NCBI RefSeq assembly: GCF_003258365.1
Contig: NZ_QHKM01000004.1
Location: 62,001-126,000 of the forward strand
Direction: 5' to 3'
DNA from: Hymenobacter edaphi
GTDB lineage: Bacteria; Bacteroidota; Bacteroidia; Cytophagales; Hymenobacteraceae
Length of the DNA: 64,000 bases
The notes beneath the pieces were generated by a model, which saw nothing but the letters and a program-made list of their open reading frames with translations, was not told where the DNA came from and searched no databases. The position numbers were made by a program, and so were the translations under genes. Shown here one piece after another: positions 33,602 through 42,093 of the stretch. Each line of letters opens with the position of its first letter. Within the stretch, counting starts at the first letter, position 1.

Positions 33602-34183
33602 ATGAATACCACGCGAAAAACACTGTTGCTGCTCGCAGGGCTGCTGATTGGGCTGCCCGGCTGCGACGAGTGCGGCCCCTTCAAGCAGCAGTACATCGAC
33701 GTGAACGAGGCCCGCCTGCTGGCAACCCGTGCCCGGCCGGGAAGCAGCGTGGTAATCGTGGGAAGCGGCGAAACGGTAGCGGCGGCCGAACTGCAGCTGC
33801 AGTTGCTGCTGCGGGGCCCGGCATACAGCGCGGTGCCTGAGCGAGCGGGCGGGTTTGCCGCCGTGGCCTGCGAGCCGGCCGATCCGCAATTCACGGAAAC
33901 CGTGGATTCGCTGCGCGTGAGCAGCCTCTACGACTTCGACGCGGCCCACCCGGCCGGCACCTCGCTGAACGACTTTATCCAGACCTCCGATGGCTCCGGG
34001 CGCCCGGTCAGCCTGACCAGCCTGCTGGCCACGCCGCAGGCGGCCGGGTGGCTGAACCACAAGATCCTGACGCTGGCGCAGGCCCCGGCCGGCGCGCACC
34101 CGCAGCAGTTCCGGGTGCGTTGCCACCTGACCAACGGCGAAGTGTACCAGGCCGAAACCCTGGTGCTGAACGTAACGCCCTGA
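33602..34183 (+). CDS. small lipoprotein of unknown function
   Basis: A 193-residue protein with lipoprotein signal MNTTRKTLLLLAGLLIGLPGC (Cys21 acylated). Further cysteines (DECGPF, VACEP, RCHL) could form disulfides. The layout resembles DUF5034-type Bacteroidota lipoproteins but I cannot assign it firmly. It follows the ABC exporter by 132 bp on the same strand. Confidence 0.65.
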   Translation: MNTTRKTLLLLAGLLIGLPGCDECGPFKQQYIDVNEARLLATRARPGSSVVIVGSGETVAAAELQLQLLLRGPAYSAVPERAGGFAAVACEPADPQFTETVDSLRVSSLYDFDAAHPAGTSLNDFIQTSDGSGRPVSLTSLLATPQAAGWLNHKILTLAQAPAGAHPQQFRVRCHLTNGEVYQAETLVLNVTP

Positions 34184-34335
34184 GGGGGCAGCGGAAACCG
34201 GGAAAGCCGTAGAAAATTTACCGGCTATTACAACCTGCCGGGGTAAAGTAGGATCATGGGGGCAGAGGCAGCCGCCACGGGGCATCATTGCCGGTGGCCC
34301 GGCCGCTGTCTTTAGCGCTACTATTCTTACCCACC

Positions 34336-34839
34336 GTGAAGTTGTTTATTACTGCCAGCCTGTTAGTCGTGCTGATCGGCACGAGCTGCCAGCACGATTC
34401 GGCCACCGCCCAGCCGGGCGGTGGCACTTATGCTACCGCCGCCAGCCAGACCATCGAGGCCGCTGATGTTGCCGATGAAAGCGTCCGCGAAGCCGCCCGC
34501 CTGGCCTACGCCGAGGAAGTATTGCGGCGCAAAAGCACCCGGCAGCTGCCCAGCCACCTGCGCCGCCGCCGCTACCAGGCCCTCAAAGTATTGCACAAGT
34601 ACCGCACCACCGGGCAAGTGGTAGTGCCCGCCGCGGCTCCCGGCCTGCTCGATCCGCAGGGCCGCCCCGCTGCCCTGGGCTACCTGATGCAGCAAACCGG
34701 CCGCCCCGAGCTGCCGGAGCAGCTCAACCGCCACTACCACGCCCCCATCAGCGCCATCGACGACGCATCCCTACGGCACTGGGTGCGCATGTCGGGCCTA
34801 ACGATGGAAGAATGCGCCATGATTCAGGGCGCACGCTGA
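34336..34839 (+). CDS. putative small lipoprotein (GTG start)
   Basis: A 167-residue product if translation begins at the GTG at 34336, which gives VKLFITASLLVVLIGTSC, a good lipobox with Cys18. A TTG 48 bp upstream in frame would put an extra hydrophobic stretch before the signal peptide and is less likely. The mature protein is Arg/Lys-rich in the middle (RRKSTRQLPSHLRRRRYQAL) and ends with a short helical segment. No known domain was recognised. Confidence 0.55.
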   Translation: MKLFITASLLVVLIGTSCQHDSATAQPGGGTYATAASQTIEAADVADESVREAARLAYAEEVLRRKSTRQLPSHLRRRRYQALKVLHKYRTTGQVVVPAAAPGLLDPQGRPAALGYLMQQTGRPELPEQLNRHYHAPISAIDDASLRHWVRMSGLTMEECAMIQGAR

Positions 34840-34941
34840 GCAGCCGGCGGTAGTGCATAAGCTGTTTGGCAAACCCGTCCCGGGCGTGCCTCTCGGCCCC
34901 GCAGGCCGCCCGTAGGCTGACCACCCGGCCAAGGAGGGCGT

Positions 34942-35970
34942 TTAGCCGCGGGGCGCGTTACGGACCCGAATCAGCTCGGCGGCCACGCTGATGGCTATTT
35001 CCTCGGGCGTGCGGCTGTGAATGGGCAGCCCGATGGGCGCGTGTACCCGGGCCAGCTGCGCCTCCGGGTAGCCCTCGGCCCGCAGCTCCCGGCGCATGGT
35101 CGTAATCTTGGCCGCGCTGCCCATCACCCCGAGGTAGGCAAACGGCCGCCCGAGCAGCTGCCGCAGCGCCACCCCATCGGTGCGGTAGCCGAAGGTCATC
35201 ACCACCACGTACTGATGGGGGCCATCGGCAATGGCCTGCCCGAGGACGCCGTAATCGACGGTGCGTTTGTCGTGGGCGTAGGGGTTGAGCTGCAGCGTGT
35301 TCAGGCCGCTGCGGTCATCGAGCACGGTGAGGCGGAAGTCGAGGTGGGCCACCACTTGCGAGAGGGCCAGTCCCACGTGGCCGCCGCCCACGATGGTGAG
35401 CTGGTCGCGAAAGCCCAGCATTTCCACGTACTGCCAAGCATCGGCGGCATCGTCGGCGGGGCGGTGCAGGCCGGGCGCGCGGGGCGGCGCGCCGGCGGCG
35501 GCCTGCAGCTCGCCGCGGGCCGTACAGCGCAACCAGGCGGGGTGGTGGTGCTGCAGGGCGTCGGCCACGAAGCGCAGGGTGGGCAGGTGGTCTTCGTGCA
35601 GCGGCAGCAGCAGCAGCGTCTGCTGCCCCGAGCAGATCATGCCCGAGCGGTTGTGCGGGGCTTCGCCGCGGTGAACCTGCTCGCGCAGCAGCACTTCCCG
35701 GCGGCCGTCGGCCAGGCCGTGGCGGGCCAGCTCCACGAACTTGTGCTCCATGATGCCGCCCCCGATGGAGCCCACCATGCTGCCCGGCGCCACGCTCATC
35801 TTGAAGCCCTGCCGCCCCGGGCTGGAGCCGCTGCTGCTCACCACCAGCAGCAGACTGACCGGAATGCCGGCGCGCAGACACGCAATGGCGTGCTGCCATA
35901 CCAGCAGGTCGCGTGGAACGGAAGGCGAAGCGTTAAAAAGGTCCAAGGTGGTGGGTGAATCCAACTGCAA
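34942..35970 (-). CDS. xdhC: XdhC family protein (molybdenum cofactor insertion/sulfuration factor)
   Basis: A 342-residue protein. The N-terminal XdhC/CoxI domain shows SSSGSSPGRQGFKMSV and the Gly-rich GSIGGGIMEHKFVE, followed by a C-terminal Rossmann domain with IVGGGHVGLAL and VMTFGYRTD. XdhC proteins bind molybdopterin and help load sulfurated cofactor into xanthine dehydrogenase, whose subunit genes lie upstream on the same strand. No in-frame ATG precedes the domain; the frame begins at TTG 35970, so the start is uncertain. A TATTTTTTG at 35995-35987 could be its own promoter element. Confidence 0.85.
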   Translation of the reverse strand: MQLDSPTTLDLFNASPSVPRDLLVWQHAIACLRAGIPVSLLLVVSSSGSSPGRQGFKMSVAPGSMVGSIGGGIMEHKFVELARHGLADGRREVLLREQVHRGEAPHNRSGMICSGQQTLLLLPLHEDHLPTLRFVADALQHHHPAWLRCTARGELQAAAGAPPRAPGLHRPADDAADAWQYVEMLGFRDQLTIVGGGHVGLALSQVVAHLDFRLTVLDDRSGLNTLQLNPYAHDKRTVDYGVLGQAIADGPHQYVVVMTFGYRTDGVALRQLLGRPFAYLGVMGSAAKITTMRRELRAEGYPEAQLARVHAPIGLPIHSRTPEEIAISVAAELIRVRNAPRG

Positions 35971-36070
35971 GGAAGCATTTTATGGGCAAAAAATAGGATA
36001 TCGGCGCGGGCAATTTCACCCTGGCAAGGCCCCGCGGCTCGGCCGGCTTGCGCCGGCCAGGCAAAAACAA

Positions 36071-36138
36071 GCGCCCACCGCCCGCCCGGCACTTAGCCGG
36101 GCGGGCGGTGGGCGCAGGGCCGGCTAAGTGCCGGCGCT
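36071..36138. repeat. GTAGCGC palindromic repeat, copy 2, overlapping the xdhB stop
   Basis: A perfect 20-bp stem (36071-36090 with 36096-36115, loop ACTTA) is followed by CCGGCTAAGTGCCGGCGCTAC, an inverted copy of the stem's inner part, written here as CCGGCTAAGTGCCGG then CGCTAC. Read on the minus strand, GTAGCGCCGGCACTTAG runs straight out of the xdhB stop codon TAG. The design matches the repeat at 8938-9008. Confidence 0.75.
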
Positions 36139-38443
36139 ACGAGGCGGCGGTGGGGGCGTGTTGAGCAGCCGGGGCCGCGGCCGACACCCCCGCCGGGGCG
36201 TAGAGGCTGGTCAGCACTTTCTCGGGGGTGATGGGAGCCGAAAAGGCCGGGCGCACGTCGGGGCGGAAGGCGCGCACGGCGTTGCGAATGGCGAAGTAGC
36301 CGCCCAGGCCGTACATCAGCGGCGGCTCGCCCACGGCTTTGGCCCGCAGAATGGCGTTGGGGTGGCCGGGCGTTTCCAGGAATTCCACGTCGAGCACGGC
36401 CGGCACGCTGTAGAGGTCGGGCACTTTGTAGGTGCTCAGGGCATTGCTGAGCAGGCGGCCGTCGGCGTTGTAAATCAGCTCCTCCATGGTCATCCAGCCC
36501 AGCCCCTGCACCAAGCCGCCCTCGATCTGCCCCCGGTCGATGCCCGGCGTGAAGCTCTGCCCGAAGTCGTGCACCAGGCGCACCGCGTCCACGTCGTAGG
36601 TACCGCGCACGGCGTCGACGGTGGCCTGCACCACGGCCGTGCCGTAGACGTGGTAGGCGAAGGGGTGGCCCTTTTCCTGGCTGGCGTCAAACCACAGGTC
36701 GGGCGTGGCGTAGTGGGCGTTTTCCGTCAGGCTCACCCGCTTCCAGTAGGCCGTCGACACCAGCTTTTCCCAGTTGGTTTCGGCGGGCGTGCCGGCGGCC
36801 AGCACCTGCTCATCGTGAATGTCCAGGCCCTCGTAGTTCATCTGCAGATCCTCGGCGGCGTGGCGCAGCAGGCGGGTGCGCAGCTCGCGGCAGGCCATTT
36901 CCACGGCTTTGCCGTTGAGGTCGGCCGTGGCCGAAGCCGCGGAGGGCGAGGTGTTGGCCACGCGGGTGGTGTTGGTGGCTTCCAGCCGCACGCGGCTGGC
37001 ATTGATGCCCAGGGTGCGGGCGGCCACCTGAATCATCTTGGTATTCACGCCCTGGCCCATTTCCACCGCGCCGGTGCTGATGCCCACCGAGCCATCGGTG
37101 TAGATGTGCACCAGCGCCCGGGCCTGGTTCATGGCCGTTTTGGTGAACGAGATGCCGAAGCAGATGGGCATCACCGCCAGCCCGCGCTTTTTCGTCGCAT
37201 TCCGGGCGTTAAAGGCGTCGACTTCGGCCTGCCAGCCCGCCAGGTCAAACTTCTGTTCGGCCGTCTGCCAGCTTAGCCCGGCGTTGCAGGCCTCCACGCG
37301 CTGCCCGTACGGAAACACCTGCCCGTCCTGCAGCAGGTTGCGCCGCTGAATTTCGTAGGCCGGCACACCCAGCTGCTCGGCCGCCTGCGCAATGGCCGAC
37401 TCGATAACGAACATGCCCTGCGGCCCGCCGAAGCCCCGGAAAGCGGTGTTGGGCGGCAGGTTGGTGCGGCAGCTGTAGGCCGTGGCCCGCACGTTCGGAA
37501 TGAAGTAGGTATTGCAGGCGTGAAACAGGGTGCGCTCCAGCACGGCCGGCGAGAGGTCGGCCGCGGCGCCAGCGTTTTGGTAGAAGGTCACCTCGTAGGC
37601 CAGCAGCTGCAGGTCGGCCGAAAGGCCCAGCTTGAAGTCGGAGGAGTAGGGGTGGCGCTTGCCGGTCATGCGCAGGTCGTCGTGGCGGGGCAGCACCAGC
37701 TTCACCGGCTTTTTCAGCACGTAGGCGGCCAGCGCGGCCAGGGCGCCCCAGGTGGTGGCCTGGTCTTCCTTGCCGCCGAAGCCGCCGCCCAGGCGCACCA
37801 CGTCCACTTCCACCTTGTGCATCCCGGTGCCGAGCACCCGCGCCGTGTGGCGCTGCACGGCCGTCGGGCCCTGGGTGGAGGAGTGCACCCGCACCCCGCC
37901 GCCGTCGGTGGGGTAGGCGTAGGCGCCCTGCGTTTCGATGTAAAGGTGCTCCTGCCCGCCGCTGTCGGCCGTGCCCTCGATAACGTGGGCGCAGTCGGCC
38001 CAGGCCGTGGCCGGGTCGCCGAGGCGGAAGGTGCGCGGCGGCACAATCAACTCGCCCTGCGCCTGCGCCACCCGCGGGTCGGTAATGACGGGCAGCGGCG
38101 TGATGTCGGCCTCGATGAGCTGGACGGCAGCGCGGGCCTGGGCCTCGGTTTCGGCCAGCACCAGGGCTACCGGCTGACCCTGAAAATGCACGTGGCCCTC
38201 GGCCAGCAGCGGCTCGTCGGGCACGATGCCGCCAATCTGGTTTTCGCCGGGAATGTCCTCGGCCGTGAGGATGCGCACCACGCCGGGGGCGCGCCGGGCG
38301 GCCTGCAGACTGAGCCCGTCGAGCACGCCGTGGGCCAGCGGGGAGCCGAACACGGCCGCGTGCAGCGTGCCGCGCTGCACCGGAATGTCGTCGAGGTATT
38401 GGGATTCGCCGCGCACGTGGCCGGCAGCGTCGAGGTTGTGCAT
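36137..38443 (-). CDS. xdhB: xanthine dehydrogenase, molybdopterin-binding subunit
   Basis: A 768-residue large subunit that oxidises hypoxanthine and xanthine to urate. The substrate-site residues of true xanthine dehydrogenases are present: Glu226 in GGGFGGKED, Arg336 in AFRGFGGPQG and the catalytic base Glu706 in VGEPPLMYG. Together they favour a purine substrate over aldehydes. The ATG at 38443 (MHNLDAAGHVRGESQYLDD) fits the start of the a/b hammerhead domain; the frame is open further upstream without conservation. It lies between the small-subunit and xdhC genes. Confidence 0.93.
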   Translation of the reverse strand: MHNLDAAGHVRGESQYLDDIPVQRGTLHAAVFGSPLAHGVLDGLSLQAARRAPGVVRILTAEDIPGENQIGGIVPDEPLLAEGHVHFQGQPVALVLAETEAQARAAVQLIEADITPLPVITDPRVAQAQGELIVPPRTFRLGDPATAWADCAHVIEGTADSGGQEHLYIETQGAYAYPTDGGGVRVHSSTQGPTAVQRHTARVLGTGMHKVEVDVVRLGGGFGGKEDQATTWGALAALAAYVLKKPVKLVLPRHDDLRMTGKRHPYSSDFKLGLSADLQLLAYEVTFYQNAGAAADLSPAVLERTLFHACNTYFIPNVRATAYSCRTNLPPNTAFRGFGGPQGMFVIESAIAQAAEQLGVPAYEIQRRNLLQDGQVFPYGQRVEACNAGLSWQTAEQKFDLAGWQAEVDAFNARNATKKRGLAVMPICFGISFTKTAMNQARALVHIYTDGSVGISTGAVEMGQGVNTKMIQVAARTLGINASRVRLEATNTTRVANTSPSAASATADLNGKAVEMACRELRTRLLRHAAEDLQMNYEGLDIHDEQVLAAGTPAETNWEKLVSTAYWKRVSLTENAHYATPDLWFDASQEKGHPFAYHVYGTAVVQATVDAVRGTYDVDAVRLVHDFGQSFTPGIDRGQIEGGLVQGLGWMTMEELIYNADGRLLSNALSTYKVPDLYSVPAVLDVEFLETPGHPNAILRAKAVGEPPLMYGLGGYFAIRNAVRAFRPDVRPAFSAPITPEKVLTSLYAPAGVSAAAPAAQHAPTAAS

Positions 38444-38618
38444 GGGAAGGGGGCGTGTTTCGTTGTGCGTTTTGGGCTTTTCGGCCGGGGCCGAAGCCAC
38501 GCTACAGGCCCGGAGCTGGCGCAGCCGTGCCGGGCTTCGCTCAGGCAACCGAAAGCCGCACGGTCCCAACGGGCCAATGGCGGCGAAAAACGAACAACGA
38601 GTAACGAAAAACGAAGAT

Positions 38619-40079
38619 TTAAACCAGCTCCTGCAGCGTCAGCTGCTGCGGGAAATGCTCCAGGAAGTGGGCGTACAGCAGCTGGCGCAGCAGCAGGCGC
38701 TTGTACTCCGAGGTGCCGCGGGCGTCGCTGATGGGGCTGATTTCCTGCTGGGCCAGCTCGTTGGCGGCGCGCAGCGTGGCGGGCGTCAGCGGCTGACCGG
38801 CCAGCCACTCGGAGGTGCGCCGCAGGTAGAGCGGCGTGGGGCCCACGCCGCCGGCCGAGAGGTGCGCGTCCTGAATCACGCCATGCAGCACGCGCAGGCG
38901 GGCGGCCGAGTTCACGCTGGCAATGTCGAGGTGGGTGCGCTTGCTGACTTTCTCGAAGTTGAACACCTCCTCGGCCGTCGGCGGGCGGAAGCTGATGGCC
39001 ACCAGCTGCTCGTCGGGCTGGCGGTTGAGCTGCTTGTAGCCGCGGTACAGCTCGCGCAGCGGCAGCCGGCGTGCCTGGCCGGCGGCGTTCTGCAGGGTCA
39101 GCTCGGCGTCGAGGGCCAGGAAGAAGATGGTCAGGTCGCCGATGGGGGAGGCGTTGACGAAGTTGCCGGCCACAGTGGCCATGTTGCGAATCGGCGTGCT
39201 CGACACCAGCTTGAGGTGCCGGCGCAGGCGCGGAAACCGGCTCTGCAGCAGCTCGGAGGCGCGCAGGTCTTCCACCGTGGTGGCCGCGCCCAGCGTGAGG
39301 CGGCCGTCGGCTTCTTCGCGGATAAAGCAACGCTCCTGCTGGCCGTAGAGTAATTGCACTTCGGCGGCCAGTACCTCGTCGGCGCGCTGCACCAGCAGGT
39401 CGGTGCCGCCGCCGAGCAGGTAGCGGGCCGCGTCGGCCTCGAGCTGGCCGCCGGTGCGGGCGGCTACGTCGGCCACGGTGGCGGCGCGCAGCTCGGCTAG
39501 GCGTTCGGGCATCCGCTCGAAATAAGCCGGCACGAAGCCCTGCTGCACCAGCCACTGCAGCCGCGCCGGGGCCGCGTCGCGCTCCAGCAGCTGGGCCGTA
39601 AGCCGGTCGGCGGCCCGCTCCAGGGACTTGTAGCCCGTGCAGCGGCAGATGTTGCCGTCGATGCTGGCGCGGGCGTCTTCCGGAGTGGCCGCGCCGCCCA
39701 GGCAGTGCCCGGTCAGCGACATCACGAAGCCCGGCGTGCAGAAGCCGCACTGGGTGCCGCCCTCGGCCACAATGGCCTGCTGCACCGGCGTCAGGGCCGC
39801 CGCCGGCTGGCTGATACCCTCCACCGTGACGATGTGCCGGCCGTGGGCGTTGCCCAGGGGCGTGAGGCAGCTGGTCATGGACTGGTAGCGCACGACGGGC
39901 TGCCCGCTGGCGTCGGGGCGCAGCTCGCCCACCAGCACGGTGCAGGCGCCGCAGTCGCCCTCGCGGCAGCCGATTTTGGTGCCGGTCAGGTGCTGCTGGT
40001 AGCGGATGTAATCGAGCAGGGTGCTGCCGGCCCGGTGGGTGGGGCGCACGAGCTGGTCGTTGAGGTAAAACTGGAGCAT
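38619..40079 (-). CDS. xdhA: xanthine dehydrogenase, iron-sulfur and FAD subunit
   Basis: A 486-residue protein that passes electrons from the molybdenum centre to FAD. The first 2Fe-2S cluster uses Cys38, Cys43, Cys46 and Cys71 (GCREGDCGAC); the second uses Cys111, Cys114, Cys145 and Cys147 (CGFC and CRCTGY). The FAD domain starts near residue 200 with LLGGGTDLLVQ and NMATVAGNFVNASPIGD. It is first in the xdh cluster; 175 bp separate it from xdhB, and this gap holds only a short repeat of ACGAAAAACG words. TATATTGC on the minus strand at 40115-40108 may be its -7 element. Confidence 0.93.
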   Translation of the reverse strand: MLQFYLNDQLVRPTHRAGSTLLDYIRYQQHLTGTKIGCREGDCGACTVLVGELRPDASGQPVVRYQSMTSCLTPLGNAHGRHIVTVEGISQPAAALTPVQQAIVAEGGTQCGFCTPGFVMSLTGHCLGGAATPEDARASIDGNICRCTGYKSLERAADRLTAQLLERDAAPARLQWLVQQGFVPAYFERMPERLAELRAATVADVAARTGGQLEADAARYLLGGGTDLLVQRADEVLAAEVQLLYGQQERCFIREEADGRLTLGAATTVEDLRASELLQSRFPRLRRHLKLVSSTPIRNMATVAGNFVNASPIGDLTIFFLALDAELTLQNAAGQARRLPLRELYRGYKQLNRQPDEQLVAISFRPPTAEEVFNFEKVSKRTHLDIASVNSAARLRVLHGVIQDAHLSAGGVGPTPLYLRRTSEWLAGQPLTPATLRAANELAQQEISPISDARGTSEYKRLLLRQLLYAHFLEHFPQQLTLQELV

Positions 40080-40240
40080 AGGGAAAGCGCCGCCGTGGGG
40101 CGGATTAGCAATATAGCAATTCCGGGAGCGGGCACTAAGCCCGATGGTTTAAACTTTGAGAATCAACCGCTATATTTTTTGCGTAAACAGAAATATGCCT
40201 AACTTCTAAGCCCTAACACCTCATTGCCCGCGCTGCGCAT

Positions 40241-40840
40241 ATGAAACCCACTTGTACTGCTGCAACTGTATTTCTCGCCCTGCTGCTCAGCAGCTGCTTT
40301 ACCGCCCGCGAAGGGCGCATCGAATCCGACTACAGCTACGCGGGCAACTTCCGGCACTACCGCACCTTCGCCTTCCTGCAGGGCGCCGACGGCACGGCCC
40401 GCGACAGCGCCGCCATGCTCGATGAAACCGTGCGCGACGCCATCCAGACGCACCTGCGCGCCCAGGGCTACAAGCTCAACCAGCGCCGCCCCGATTTGCT
40501 GATTTCCTACCGCGTGTTCGACGGGGCCATGCGCTTCACCGGCTACAACCAGCCCGACCTGATGCAGTGGGTGCGCAAGGAATCGGTGGAAGACGACGAG
40601 ACGCCCACCGACGAGCGGCAGGGCTACGACCGGGTGCGCTACCTGCTCAACGACGGCACGCTGCTCATCACCCTTATCGACCACAAAAACGGCCGCGCCG
40701 TGTGGCAGGGCTACGCCTCCAACGTAACGGCCCGGCAGGGCGCCCAGGCCAGCATCATCATGCGCCGCGCCGTGCGCTCCATCTTCGACCGCTACCGCGT
40801 GCTGTCGGAAGACTACCAGAACGAACCGCAGATGCGCTAG
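40241..40840 (+). CDS. DUF4136 domain lipoprotein
   Basis: A 199-residue protein with lipoprotein signal MKPTCTAATVFLALLLSSC (Cys19). The mature part follows the DUF4136 pattern: a YSYAGNFRHYRTFAF block, a helix with DAIQTHLRAQGYKLNQRRPDLLISY, and a strand-rich end where LLITLIDHKNGRAVWQGYA is conserved. These are small outer-membrane or periplasmic lipoproteins of unknown role. Its stop codon is followed on the next base by the inverted-repeat element at 40841. Confidence 0.85.
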   Translation: MKPTCTAATVFLALLLSSCFTAREGRIESDYSYAGNFRHYRTFAFLQGADGTARDSAAMLDETVRDAIQTHLRAQGYKLNQRRPDLLISYRVFDGAMRFTGYNQPDLMQWVRKESVEDDETPTDERQGYDRVRYLLNDGTLLITLIDHKNGRAVWQGYASNVTARQGAQASIIMRRAVRSIFDRYRVLSEDYQNEPQMR

Positions 40841-41057
40841 GGGCCTCGCCCCCCGGCCCCCTCTCCAAAAGAGAGGGGGAGCTTGACGTCAATAAAAAAG
40901 CGGCCGCCATAAGCATGATGCTCATGGCGGCCGCTGTCGTTACATTTCATTTAAACTTGTCCCTATTGGGCCGCGGATGTTTCCTGTAGCGGTCCGCCCA
41001 ACCTGCTGACGTCAGGCTCCCCCTCTCTTTTGGAGAGGGGGCCGGGGGGTGAGGCCC
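40841..41057. repeat. 217-bp element with 51-bp terminal inverted repeats filling a convergent gap
   Basis: Arms 40841-40891 and 41007-41057 are inverted copies that differ at 2 of 51 positions. They begin GGGCCTCGCCCCCCGGCCCC and include CTCTCCAAAAGAGAGGGGG, itself a hairpin, and end GACGTCA. The left arm starts on the base after the stop of the DUF4136 gene; the right arm ends on the base before the stop codon of the convergent gene. The 115-bp centre carries a terminator hairpin. Confidence 0.9.
40892..40935 (-). terminator. terminator inside the inverted-repeat element
   Basis: A perfect 12-bp stem AGCGGCCGCCAT / ATGGCGGCCGCT with a 13-base loop is followed on the minus strand by a T-run (TTTTTTATT). 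It would terminate the gene at 41058-41987. Confidence 0.75.
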
Positions 41058-41987
41058 TTACCGGTTTTTGCCGGCCGGAATGCGAAACTGCAGGCCCAAC
41101 GTCGGCAGGATGGTGACGCCTTTGAGCTTGGTTTCCTTGTTGTTGAGAATCTTGTAGGTGCCGAAGTTCTGGTAGTAAATGGCCAGCGCCGGCAGGAAAT
41201 AGGCGTAGCGGTAGCCCACTTTCAGGTTGACGAAGCCGCCGATGGCCCCGTAGCTGCGCCGCTCCAGCAGGTTCGGAATGCGGTCGGTGACGCGGTTGGA
41301 GCCGGGAATGTAGTTGAAGATTTTGCCGGGCTGGAAGCCGTATTTCAGGAAGGTGCGGCTGTAGACCAGGCCGTACGACACGTTGCCGATCTGCTCTTCG
41401 GGCCCGAAGGAGGTGCTGAACACCAGCGGCACCAGCAAATCGACGCGGCGGGCGGTGAAGCCCAGCAGCTTCTCGGTGTCTTCGAGAAAGGGAATGCTCG
41501 GCAGCTTGGCCTTCTGGGTGGAAAACTGCAGGCCCACGCTGCCGTACATGTCGCCCGACTGGCCCTGGGGCTTCTCGGGCGTGCCCAGCGGCCCCATAAA
41601 CTGGTACATGGCATCGAAGCTGTGCGCCCCGAACGAATACTTGTAGCCCACGTCGACGCGGTTGAGCAGGCCGTAGCGCACGTAGAGGTCGGAGGTAGCC
41701 ACGGTCGGGTCGAGCACGTAGGCCAGCGCGGCGGCCTGCACCCGGTCGAGGCCCTGCTCGTAGCGGATGGTGTCGCGGTTGATGGCCTGCTGCACCACGT
41801 CTTTGGCCGCTCCGGTGATTTTGCCGATGGAGGCCGTGCCGATGTTGAAGCCCAGGTTGCCGCCGGCCTTGAACTGGCCTTTGGGCGTGACTTTGCCCGA
41901 CGAAATAATGGAGCGCGGAGCCGAGCAGGCCCCGACGGCCAGCAGCAGTGCGAAGGGCAGCAGGCGGCGGAGAGAAGAAAGGAGCAT
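41058..41987 (-). CDS. outer-membrane beta-barrel-like lipoprotein of unknown function
   Basis: A 309-residue protein with lipoprotein signal MLLSSLRRLLPFALLLAVGAC (Cys21). The mature protein has many Gly- and aromatic-rich strands (GGNLGFNIGTASIG, VDVGYKYSFGAHSFDAMYQF, LKVGYRYAYFLPALAIYYQNF) and resembles barrel-forming Bacteroidota proteins. No enzyme motif is visible. It is a single gene between the inverted-repeat element and the divergent gene at 42094. Confidence 0.65.
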   Translation of the reverse strand: MLLSSLRRLLPFALLLAVGACSAPRSIISSGKVTPKGQFKAGGNLGFNIGTASIGKITGAAKDVVQQAINRDTIRYEQGLDRVQAAALAYVLDPTVATSDLYVRYGLLNRVDVGYKYSFGAHSFDAMYQFMGPLGTPEKPQGQSGDMYGSVGLQFSTQKAKLPSIPFLEDTEKLLGFTARRVDLLVPLVFSTSFGPEEQIGNVSYGLVYSRTFLKYGFQPGKIFNYIPGSNRVTDRIPNLLERRSYGAIGGFVNLKVGYRYAYFLPALAIYYQNFGTYKILNNKETKLKGVTILPTLGLQFRIPAGKNR

Positions 41988-42056
41988 AGAAAGGGGAGAA
42001 AGTCAGCGGGAAGCAAAGCGCGAATATCCAAAAAGCGGGCCGGTCTTGGTAGTGCG

Positions 42057-42087
42057 TTGGCCCGCGGCACCGTTTTCGGCACCTTTG
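42057..42087 (+). promoter_or_regulatory. promoter giving a probably leaderless mRNA
   Basis: TTG (42057-42059), a 20-base spacer and CACCTTTG (42080-42087) match the Bacteroidota promoter apart from one base. The -7 element ends 6 bp before the ATG at 42094, leaving no space for a leader or ribosome-binding site. Confidence 0.55.
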
Positions 42088-42093
42088 CGCCCA

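Noticed and set aside
34288-34335. TTG start for the lipoprotein at 34336
   Set aside because: It adds a second hydrophobic stretch in front of a complete signal peptide, which would spoil the lipobox position.
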